From NCBI RefSeq assembly GCF_011378715.1, contig NZ_WTKU01000013.1, forward strand, positions 1 to 64,000: 64,000 bases of DNA, read 5' to 3'. The notes beneath the pieces were generated by a model, which searched no databases, was not told the origin of the DNA, and saw only the letters and a program-made list of their open reading frames with translations. Origin of the DNA: Psychromonas sp. SA13A (GTDB lineage Bacteria > Pseudomonadota > Gammaproteobacteria > Enterobacterales > Psychromonadaceae). Below, one piece after another: positions 1 through 6,826 of the stretch (its first letter is position 1; every line of letters starts with the position of its first letter). Position numbers and translations under genes: made by a program.

Positions 1-136
1 TACAACATTGATTGATTTAGAACGATATCTATTAGTTTTCCTAAGAGTGTTTTTTATTTAGAACTGCCAACGGACATTAACCAAAAGACGTTAATCTCCT
101 CATGGCCGTTGAATAAAAAGACATTCACCGTTTTTA
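1..136 (+). other. 23S-5S rRNA internal spacer
   Basis: This stretch precedes the first 5S gene and contains no open frame that makes sense. It can fold: CAACGG (68-73) pairs with CCGTTG (106-111), with an inner ATTAAC (76-81) and GTTAAT (90-95) pair, as expected for a processing stem between 23S and 5S rRNA. The 23S 3' end itself is not visible, so the large-subunit gene must end at or just before the window start. The spacer assignment is inferred from the 5S gene that follows. Confidence 0.55.
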
Positions 137-254
137 TGCTTGGCGACAATAGCGCTGTGGTACCACCTGATCCCATGCCGAACTCAGAAGTGAAACGCAG
201 CTGCGCCGATGATAGTGTGGGGTCTCCCCATGCGAAAGTAGGTCATCGCCAAGC
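137..254 (+). rRNA. rrf: 5S ribosomal RNA, copy 1
   Basis: The body matches the gammaproteobacterial 5S pattern (GTGGTACCACCTGATCCCAT, GCCGAACTCAGAAGTGAAAC, GTGTGGGGTCTCCCCATGCG). The terminal helix is GCTTGGCGA (138-146) paired with TCGCCAAGC (246-254), close to the E. coli TGCCTGGCGG helix. It is followed ten bases later by a terminator hairpin. The exact mature ends are estimated from the helix. Confidence 0.95.
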
Positions 255-263
255 GCCTAATTC

Positions 264-291
264 AAAACCCCAGTCCAATGACTGGGGTTTT
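264..291 (+). terminator. Terminator hairpin after 5S copy 1
   Basis: AAAACCCCAGT (264-274) pairs perfectly with ACTGGGGTTTT (281-291) around a six-base loop, giving an 11-bp stem that ends in a T run. It lies between the two 5S genes, so copy 2 and tRNA-Thr depend on readthrough, antitermination or their own promoter. Confidence 0.8.
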
Positions 292-321
292 AATATTTAT
301 AACGCTATAAATATAAGATTT

Positions 322-439
322 TTTCTGATAATAATAGCGCTGTGGTACCACCTGATCCCATGCCGAACTCAGAAGTGAAACGCAGCTGCGCCGATGATAG
401 TGTGGGGTCTCCCCATGCGAAAGTAGGTCATTATCAGAT
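322..439 (+). rRNA. rrf: 5S ribosomal RNA, copy 2 with replaced terminal helix
   Basis: From 335 to 430 this copy appears identical to copy 1 at a constant offset of 185 bases. Outside that core both strands of helix I differ: CTGATAA-type sequence (324-331) pairs with TTATCAGA (431-438). All eight positions still pair in the canonical register, and T332-A430 adds a pair that copy 1 lacks. A decaying pseudogene would not be expected to keep pairing while replacing both arms, so a functional variant is likely. tRNA-Thr starts nine bases downstream. Confidence 0.85.
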
Positions 440-447
440 CCCCATTT

Positions 448-523
448 GCTGATATGGCTCAGTTGGTAGAGCGCACCCTTGGTAAGGGTGAGGTCGGCGG
501 TTCAAATCCGCCTATCAGCACCA
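448..523 (+). tRNA. tRNA-Thr (anticodon GGT)
   Basis: A 76-base cloverleaf with encoded CCA. The acceptor stem is GCTGATA with TATCAGC, the D arm GCTC/GAGC, and the anticodon stem CACCC/GGGTG around TTGGTAA. The anticodon GGT is at 481-483. The T arm is GGCGG-TTCAAAT-CCGCC and the discriminator is A. In E. coli rrnD a GGU threonine tRNA also sits among duplicated distal 5S genes, so the linkage looks conserved. Confidence 0.97.
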
Positions 524-771
524 TTCCCCTGTTCCATATCTTCAAAATTTTACTTCAAACATTCCACATAAAGTATTAACCACTATTCAACTTTATTAGC
601 TTTCTTAATTTATCTCCCAAAACTTAGTTTTAATTTCTAATTTATTAATATTCTTAAATTCGCATAATAATGGCAATCTCGATTATTTAACAGTTTGCTG
701 CTTTAACTTGCGGTTTACCTGTGACTCTGGGTAATATATTACCCATAAGTATTCATTACAGGAATAAAGCA
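524..771. other. Non-coding leader region of yciN
   Basis: About 250 AT-rich bases between tRNA-Thr and yciN with no convincing gene and no strong terminator. The only marked structure is a 16-bp palindrome at 729-744, listed separately. Confidence 0.5.
729..744. promoter_or_regulatory. 16-bp perfect palindrome in the yciN leader
   Basis: GGGTAATATATTACCC is a perfect inverted repeat ending 27 bases before the yciN ATG. It could be an operator or a small hairpin in the 5' UTR. No known regulator is assigned. Confidence 0.35.
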
Positions 772-1023
772 ATGAGCAACGATAAACAAACAATTAACAG
801 TGCTGACATTATTAAACTAGCCAATGCACAGTTACCAGAGCATGAAGATTTTATCGAAGGCATTAAGGTAGAAGCTGTGTCAGAACAACATGGTGTGATC
901 ACCTTTAAAGGGGAATCCTTTTTAGATGACGAGGGTCTACCAACAGCAAAAAGTATGACTGCATTCAACCTATACAAATGGCTCTGCCACCATTTCTCAA
1001 ATAAATACACGTTAGTTGATTGA
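772..1023 (+). CDS. yciN: YciN family small protein (DUF2498)
   Basis: An 83-residue cytoplasmic protein that closely resembles E. coli YciN. Both share the HED near residue 24, a G(V/I)xxFxGxxFLD block, the hallmark LPTAKS, the following FNxxKxL stretch and the C-terminal KYxLVD. The family has no established function, although it is widely conserved in gammaproteobacteria. The ATG at 772 is preferred over an upstream GTG at 721 because AGGA lies about nine bases upstream, because the family begins here, and because the extra residues would cross the palindrome at 729-744. It appears to be a single-gene unit. Confidence 0.88.
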   Translation: MSNDKQTINSADIIKLANAQLPEHEDFIEGIKVEAVSEQHGVITFKGESFLDDEGLPTAKSMTAFNLYKWLCHHFSNKYTLVD

Positions 1024-1186
1024 GAGCGTAATAACAAAATACTCCATTCTTCTTATCTTATGTGTCTACTTTTAGCAAAAAAATAAAGTAGGCAAATAAA
1101 AAGAACTAATCACAGAAATTTTCGCCATGAACTATTTGACAGGATAAGGCCGTGGAGCAGATCTTTGTTTTTGCCTTTTTAAGATT

Positions 1187-1218
1187 AATGAGGGCAGCGA
1201 TTATTGCTAATCCTCATT
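1187..1218. terminator. Possible convergent terminator hairpin
   Basis: AATGAGG (1187-1193) pairs with CCTCATT (1212-1218), with an inner AGC/GCT pair. It lies between yciN and the convergent small gene. The tail on the plus strand is only moderately T-rich, so function is uncertain. Confidence 0.35.
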
Positions 1219-1254
1219 ATTCTATTTTAAATATTTCTATTTAAATGCTCTGTG

Positions 1255-1506
1255 TTAGTGCTTAGTGGGATTGGTGCCATTGCGTACTAAATCTTGGCCT
1301 GTTTGAAAAACCTCTTCTGTAACCCAGCGTGAAAGCAGTAATTGATGCTTATCATCTAATACTGCGACGAAGCGGCGTCCATCTTTATTGTTTGTTGCTA
1401 ATGCTACACCTTCGATGTTCGTAATACCTAGTCCACCGTTTTCAACAAGTTTTAAAAAATTTTCTAACTCTGTTAACGTTGAAATTATCTCTGCATTGTT
1501 ATTCAT
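1255..1506 (-). CDS. Hypothetical 83-residue protein
   Basis: I do not recognise this family. The 83-residue product is soluble and mildly acidic, with no signal peptide or membrane segment. Its N-terminal part (residues 5-25) looks helical, and a strand-rich middle (ALATNNKDGRRFVAVLDD) is followed by a helix around WVTEEVFQTG. A good Shine-Dalgarno (AGGA about nine bases before ATG) and a coherent composition argue that it is real rather than a chance frame. It stands alone, convergent with yciN and divergent from the MFS gene at 1962. Confidence 0.6.
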   Translation of the reverse strand: MNNNAEIISTLTELENFLKLVENGGLGITNIEGVALATNNKDGRRFVAVLDDKHQLLLSRWVTEEVFQTGQDLVRNGTNPTKH

Positions 1507-1961
1507 AGTGCTTTTCCTATTGTTATTCTTTTTGTTGCCAAATAAATTATTGTTGGAATGTTACGGTGTTTATTTTTTTAAGGCAATCTTTGGCTCAGAG
1601 AAGGGGCTTCTCTGCTATATAACTATTGATAATAATGCCAGGTTATAAAGTGAAATCTGCTTCATCCTTTTAGCTCTCTCAGGTTTTATAATTACTAAGC
1701 GAATTCTTTACACTGGGGATTACTTACACCTTAAGTTTAATTATGTCAGTTCTGTTGTGCTTATATCTGTAGCACTTTTGCGATCAGAAATAGGTTGATG
1801 TGTCTTGGTAATCTGTCATTATTTAAGCTGTTAATTTTTAAACTGCTAATTTTTTGATTTGCTAACTATTATGTGAATCTAAGAAACGATTTGAAACTAT
1901 TAATCATTAAAATAATGAGCGTCAACTTGAACCTATTATCTTCGTTATCTCTTCCAATATC
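1507..1961. other. Non-coding region upstream of the MFS gene
   Basis: About 455 AT-rich bases between two divergent genes. Promoters for both are expected here. I see no RNA gene, repeat or clear operator. A plus-strand frame at 1388-1648 overlaps the small minus-strand gene and is not supported. Confidence 0.4.
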
Positions 1962-3383
1962 ATGAGTCAGCCTTTAACGCGACAAGCCTTTTTAGTGTTT
2001 TTTTCTGCGGTCTTTTTACCGATGTTTTTGGCTGCCGTTGATCAAACTATTTTGGCAACAGCGACACCTAGTATTGTCGGTGATCTTGGTCAGCTTCATT
2101 TATCTTCATGGATAGCAATTGGCTATCTACTTGCTACCGTAGCATCTGTTCCAATATATGGCTGGTTAGGAGACCGTTACGGGCGTCGTAATGTATTAGT
2201 CTGGGCGTTGGGTATCTTTTGTATTGGTTCGGTCGTTGGTGGGTTGGCTGAAAACATGTCGCATATGATCATCGGCCGTATTATTCAAGGTCTCGGTGGC
2301 GGTGGCTTGATGAGTCTTTCTCAAGCGCTGATCGGTGAACTCATTCCACCCAGACAGCGTGCTAAATACCAGGGTTATTTTGCCTCTATGTTTGCTTGTG
2401 CAAGTATTGGCGGACCGGTGATAGGTGGTTTAGTGGTCACCCATTATTCTTGGCATTGGTTATTTTGGGCGAACATTCCATTAGCTGCGATTGCCGCTTG
2501 GCGTTTAATGCGTTTAACATCTAAAGTGGATTTAGCACATCGCCATCGACCTATCGATTGGGTTGGGCTGATGACTTTTCCCATTTTATGTTGTTTATTT
2601 CTTTATTGGGTCTCGGTTGCAGGTCAAAATTTTGAATGGTTATCTTTGAACAGTGCTTATTACCTTGTCCTCATTTTATTATTAGCGGTGGTTTTTTATC
2701 GCAATCAAGTTCGCCATTCGACGCCATTTTTACCCAATGAGCTACTTAAAAATCGCGCTATCTATATTCCGTTAATCACTTCGATGTTGTTTGCTGCTTG
2801 TATGTTTGCATTGATTTTTTTCTTACCTATTTATTTACAGTTAGGTTTAAAGACTAATGCTGCTACTTCGGGATTATTGTTATTACCGTTAACTGTTGGG
2901 CAAATTTCTGGCGCGTTGATCAGTGGACGCGTGATGGCTAAAACGGGCGTGCCTAAATATATTCCGGTAGTGGGAATGAGCTTATCAACGGCTGGTTTTA
3001 TTGCATTGGGAAGTATACCGCCTGAGCCTATGTTGATAGCAATATTAGGTATGTTTTGTGGGATTGGCTTTGGCACTGTTATGCCTACTACTCAATTAGT
3101 GATTCAAACTGTTGCTGGTAAAGCTAATATAGGCTCAGTGACTGCATTAGCGTCTTTGTCGCGTAATTTAGGTGCTGCGGTAGGTACTGCTTTGTTTGGT
3201 GTTTTGATTTATACCTTGCTTCCAGAGTTTGATCATAATACCAGTATTGAGATGTTACGTAGTGGCCCACAGGAACCGATTATTAATGCATTTCAAACGG
3301 CTTTTTATGTTGCAGCTGTGATCACTACTTTGGCTGCGCTTAATGCTGCTCGTGCGCCTTTAATTTTACTCGCTAACGAATAA
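1962..3383 (+). CDS. MFS multidrug exporter, DHA2 (EmrB/QacA-like)
   Basis: A 473-residue polytopic membrane protein predicted to export drugs or toxic metabolites by proton antiport. Residues near 24-35 carry the DHA2-type TM1 signature (LAAVDQTILATATP). The loop-2/3 motif A is GWLGDRYGRRNV, and TM5 has the antiporter motif C (ASIGGPVIGG). The length and hydrophobic pattern fit a 14-helix EmrB/QacA architecture. No membrane-fusion partner (EmrA type) or regulator is adjacent, so it may act alone in the inner membrane. The substrate cannot be read from the sequence. No strong ribosome site precedes the ATG. It is convergent with the diguanylate cyclase gene, with about 40 bases between them. 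Confidence 0.85.
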   Translation: MSQPLTRQAFLVFFSAVFLPMFLAAVDQTILATATPSIVGDLGQLHLSSWIAIGYLLATVASVPIYGWLGDRYGRRNVLVWALGIFCIGSVVGGLAENMSHMIIGRIIQGLGGGGLMSLSQALIGELIPPRQRAKYQGYFASMFACASIGGPVIGGLVVTHYSWHWLFWANIPLAAIAAWRLMRLTSKVDLAHRHRPIDWVGLMTFPILCCLFLYWVSVAGQNFEWLSLNSAYYLVLILLLAVVFYRNQVRHSTPFLPNELLKNRAIYIPLITSMLFAACMFALIFFLPIYLQLGLKTNAATSGLLLLPLTVGQISGALISGRVMAKTGVPKYIPVVGMSLSTAGFIALGSIPPEPMLIAILGMFCGIGFGTVMPTTQLVIQTVAGKANIGSVTALASLSRNLGAAVGTALFGVLIYTLLPEFDHNTSIEMLRSGPQEPIINAFQTAFYVAAVITTLAALNAARAPLILLANE

Positions 3384-3422
3384 ACATATGGAGTTCACTC
3401 AAAGCATTCAAGCAGCCTAAGG

Positions 3423-5147
3423 TTAATCAAAGGTAACTTGGTTTTTGCCGTTACCTTTGGAAACATACAAAAAGTTATCGATTCTTTTGAAGATTGAATC
3501 TTTATTATCTTGCTCTTTAATTTCAGTTAAACCGATGCTAAGCGTGACATTAGCCTTGTCTTGATAAGTCAGGCTTTCATTTATTATGATCCTGATTTTT
3601 TCAATCACGATTTTACTTTCTATCAAGGTTGTATTTGGGAAGATCACAATAAACTCTTCACCACCTATTCTAAAAAGCATATCGTCATTTCTAATGCTGC
3701 ACCTTAGCGTTTTGGTGATCGCTTTTAATACGCCATCTCCAAAGCTATGACCGTAAGTATCGTTTATCTCTTTAAAGTCGTCGGCATCAAAAATAGCTAT
3801 GGAGAATGTTGTGCCATACCTTTTATATAAAGAGACTAATTCTTCAATTTTTTCATCGTAAGCTTTCCTATTTTTAACTTCGGTTAAGGGGTCGATATAG
3901 GATAGTTCTTTATTGATTCTAATTTGGTCATTTAACCTCGTTAACATACTGTTATAGCTATCGATTAGAATGCTGATATCTTTAATTGCCGATGTTTCAT
4001 TTTCAATCATCTGATTGGTTTGAATCACCTTGGTGATAGAGGTGATTTTTGATGTTATTTCTCTCTCTTTAAACCACTCACAGAAAATTAACACCAGTAA
4101 TACTAAAATAGTAATGAATAAAAAGGTACTCAGGTTATCGTTTAAATTTTTATCTAAAGGCTCCATAGGAAAAGACGTTTTGATAAATAATAAGGTGCCA
4201 CTTTCATTGCCAAATAGTGAACTAGTCGCTGAGTAAAAGTTCATTGTATTTTCTGTTTTATCTACAAAACTTAGCAATTCTTCATTCAATGGTATGATTT
4301 TTTGTAAGGCTTTATTTAAGCTGATGTCTCTGGTATCGACCTTGGCAAGATCAGCTAATCGTTGATCTTTTAGGGGAATGTTGATGTCTAATAAAAACTC
4401 ATTGGTGATCTTTTTGCAATATTCATTATGCTCAAACTTAGAACTGAAATCTGTCGATTTTACGTTAATATCTTGAATAAAAAATTCAGTGGCTAGGTAT
4501 AAATTAGTTTTGCTTGCGTCAGAGGTAAGGTAATGTAATTGCTTGTTTATTTCATTACTATAATCCAATGAAAAACCTATTTGAAGAATATATTTTCCAT
4601 CATCGGATAATTTAATAAGGTATCTTTTGAGTCTTGAATCCATGTCGAGTTTAGGCGATGAGATATCAATGTTAATGGTTTTATTGAATATATCGTCAAA
4701 TAGACTTTTGACGCTTTTGAATTGCCCCAGATTAAGCCCTATTTCTTTTTCATAAGAGGCTTTTTCAATAATGTACTCTTTATTGATCATGAATATTTCA
4801 TACTGACCAAAATCTACATTTTTGTTTAATTCTCTTTCAATTTTTTTGAGGTCAAAGTCTTCTTTCTGGTTTTTATATAATTCGAATAATTGATCTAGTT
4901 TTGCAAGGTTTTCTGCTTCTGATTGAATGAATTGATACTCTAGCTTATCGAAGATTAATCTAAACTTTTCTCTTATTTCTAATGATTTGTTGTAGCTAGT
5001 ATTTTTGAAGTTTGCAGAGGTGTTTTCATTAGATGAAGTATATTGGTAATAGAGACCAGAAAATATAACGATGAAAAGGCTGACGAAGACAAATACGTTA
5101 AAAGATTTTAAGCTAGTTTTGTTCCGGGTAGGGTCATATATCGGCAT
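3423..5147 (-). CDS. Membrane-anchored diguanylate cyclase with periplasmic sensor
   Basis: A 574-residue protein predicted to make cyclic di-GMP from two GTP. A membrane helix near residues 18-35 is followed by a roughly 300-residue periplasmic region, probably a Cache-like sensor though too divergent to name firmly. A second helix lies near 340-358, then a HAMP-like coiled linker and a GGDEF domain. The active loop reads RIGGEEF (about residues 492-498), a catalytically competent variant. RNDD lies five residues ahead of it, so the inhibitory RxxD I-site is intact and product feedback is expected. The metal-binding DADDF and the NDTYGHSFGD helix are also present. No partner gene is next to it. 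The ligand is unknown. Confidence 0.9.
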   Translation of the reverse strand: MPIYDPTRNKTSLKSFNVFVFVSLFIVIFSGLYYQYTSSNENTSANFKNTSYNKSLEIREKFRLIFDKLEYQFIQSEAENLAKLDQLFELYKNQKEDFDLKKIERELNKNVDFGQYEIFMINKEYIIEKASYEKEIGLNLGQFKSVKSLFDDIFNKTINIDISSPKLDMDSRLKRYLIKLSDDGKYILQIGFSLDYSNEINKQLHYLTSDASKTNLYLATEFFIQDINVKSTDFSSKFEHNEYCKKITNEFLLDINIPLKDQRLADLAKVDTRDISLNKALQKIIPLNEELLSFVDKTENTMNFYSATSSLFGNESGTLLFIKTSFPMEPLDKNLNDNLSTFLFITILVLLVLIFCEWFKEREITSKITSITKVIQTNQMIENETSAIKDISILIDSYNSMLTRLNDQIRINKELSYIDPLTEVKNRKAYDEKIEELVSLYKRYGTTFSIAIFDADDFKEINDTYGHSFGDGVLKAITKTLRCSIRNDDMLFRIGGEEFIVIFPNTTLIESKIVIEKIRIIINESLTYQDKANVTLSIGLTEIKEQDNKDSIFKRIDNFLYVSKGNGKNQVTFD

Positions 5148-5402
5148 AATATTTCAAAATATTTGTCATTTTCATGATGATTTCACTTTATTGTATATTA
5201 ATAAATGATATTACATGATTAGTTAACAAAATAAAGTAATTCACTATGAAATAGGTTACTAAGTAAACGCTTATGCCATTCTGCTTCTGACCACGCTAAT
5301 TAGCTGGCTTTAAAGGTTTTTAAAAATAACGACTTACTCTTTTTTATTCGCATTAATTTCTGTATCTTAGCTGTCCATATTAATGCACATCTAGAGTTCT
5401 TC
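5148..5402. other. Divergent promoter region
   Basis: 255 AT-rich bases between the divergent diguanylate cyclase and Nramp-like genes. No operator or RNA feature was recognised. Confidence 0.4.
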
Positions 5403-6635
5403 ATGAATCAATCCGTATCAACCCTAAAATCACGTCTTAATGCTTTTGGCCCCGGTATATTAATGGCTACTGCTGCCATTGGTGGCTCTCATCTCGTTGC
5501 TTCTACACAAGCTGGTGCTATTTTTGGTTGGCAATTGTTATGGTTAATTGTTGCCGTTAACGTCCTTAAATATCCTTTCTTCCGGTTTGGTGTTGAATAT
5601 ACATTGGCCACAGGCAAAAGCTTAATTGAAGGTTATCAAAGTCGAGGCCCATGGTTTTTCTATAGCTTCATCGTACTCAATATAATCGCCGCGATAGTTA
5701 ATACGGCAGGGGTGATTTTATTAACCGCTAGCCTGTTGCATTATGCCTTGCCCGTTAGTGTTTCTATTACTTTATTATGTTGGTTAATTTTAGCAGTCTG
5801 TTTAGTTATTTTATTACTTGGGCACTTTAAAGCGCTAGATAATGTCGCCAAAGTGATTATGGTGATCCTCACGATTACCACTGTGATTGCTTTTATTATT
5901 GCCTTTAATAATGGTGCGATGGCACCTGCTGATTATGTTGGCCCATCTCCCTATGAATTAGTCATGTTAAGTTTTATGGTTGCGTTAATGGGGTGGATGC
6001 CAGCACCTATTGAAGTTTCTGCATTAAGCTCTTTATGGTTAAAGGAAAAGCAAACGCAACAGGTGATCAGTAGAGAGCAAGGTTTACTCGACTTTAATGT
6101 AGGCTATTGGCTAACGGCTGGACTCGCGTTAGTCTTTTTTGGGTTAGGCGTATTAGTTCAATACGGACAAAGTAGTACGGTTGTATTAGGTGGTGTTGCA
6201 TTTGCGAAACAACTTATTGATATGTATGCCATGACCATCGGTGAATGGGCACGTCCTTTAGTGTCCATTATTGCTTTCCTGTGTTTATTTGGTACGACCT
6301 TAACGGTACTTGATGGTTATGCTCGAACGCTTAATGAATCTCATAAGTTGTTAGGTTTTAAGCAATCTAAGCATAGTTTGAATATTTGGTTATTATTGCA
6401 ATCTTTTACAGGGATGGCGGTTATTTTATTCTTTAAATCATCGTTAGCGCCAATGCTAACCTTTGCTATGACACTGGCTTTTGTGACGACCCCTGTATTT
6501 GCTTGGCTTAATTTTAAGTTGGTTCGTTCTGAAGAAAGTATCAAACATGGTCCATTATTACGAAGCTTAAGTTGGTTAGGTTTATTGTATCTGGTTGGCT
6601 TTGCTGCCACCTTTGTTATCTGGAAAATGTTGTAA
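5403..6635 (+). CDS. Divergent Nramp-family transporter
   Basis: A 410-residue inner-membrane protein with about 11 helices and the Nramp/LeuT-fold layout. TM1 begins with the family GPG (GPGILMATAAIGG), and TM6 contains WMPAPIEVSA, in the place where metal transporters have a MPH-type motif. The TM1 DPGN that supplies the metal-coordinating Asp and Asn in classical MntH is missing; the equivalent stretch reads IGGSHLVAS. The TM6 Met-Pro is kept but the following His is not. A conventional Mn/Fe substrate is therefore doubtful, and this may be an outlying Nramp clade with a different cargo. The gene is monocistronic and followed by a terminator at 6713-6748. Confidence 0.75.
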   Translation: MNQSVSTLKSRLNAFGPGILMATAAIGGSHLVASTQAGAIFGWQLLWLIVAVNVLKYPFFRFGVEYTLATGKSLIEGYQSRGPWFFYSFIVLNIIAAIVNTAGVILLTASLLHYALPVSVSITLLCWLILAVCLVILLLGHFKALDNVAKVIMVILTITTVIAFIIAFNNGAMAPADYVGPSPYELVMLSFMVALMGWMPAPIEVSALSSLWLKEKQTQQVISREQGLLDFNVGYWLTAGLALVFFGLGVLVQYGQSSTVVLGGVAFAKQLIDMYAMTIGEWARPLVSIIAFLCLFGTTLTVLDGYARTLNESHKLLGFKQSKHSLNIWLLLQSFTGMAVILFFKSSLAPMLTFAMTLAFVTTPVFAWLNFKLVRSEESIKHGPLLRSLSWLGLLYLVGFAATFVIWKML

Positions 6636-6651
6636 CTTAATCTATTTTACT

Positions 6652-6707
6652 GGGCATTGGTTAGCGGGCATTGGTTAGTGGGTATTGCCTAGTGACTAGT
6701 GCTTAGG
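6652..6707. repeat. 14-bp degenerate tandem repeat
   Basis: Units GGGCATTGGTTAGC, GGGCATTGGTTAGT, GGGTATTGCCTAGT and a weaker GACTAGTGCTTAGG follow one another between the Nramp-like gene and its terminator. The first two differ at one base. Confidence 0.7.
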
Positions 6708-6712
6708 GAATT

Positions 6713-6748
6713 AAAAAAAGCTTGAAAGCAGACGTTTTCAAGCTTTTT
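6713..6748. terminator. Bidirectional terminator
   Basis: AAAAAGCTTGAAA pairs with TTTTCAAGCTTTTT around a short loop, with A and T runs on both sides. It serves the convergent Nramp-like (plus) and cpdB (minus) genes. Confidence 0.85.
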
Positions 6749-6826
6749 GTTTGGCTCTTTTTACAGGCTAAAAATTGCCTGTTAAAGATTGGTTAGTCGT
6801 ACACACTTTAATCTTGTTTAACTGTA

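Noticed and set aside
109-378. 89-codon frame across the 5S region
   Set aside because: It runs through 5S copy 1, its terminator and half of copy 2, so it is an artefact of RNA genes.
721-771. GTG start that would extend YciN by 17 residues
   Set aside because: The extension has no match to the family, crosses a palindrome, and the ATG at 772 has its own ribosome site.
1388-1648. Plus-strand hydrophobic frame opposite the 1255-1506 gene
   Set aside because: No ribosome site, largely a shadow of the minus-strand gene and its AT-rich upstream DNA.
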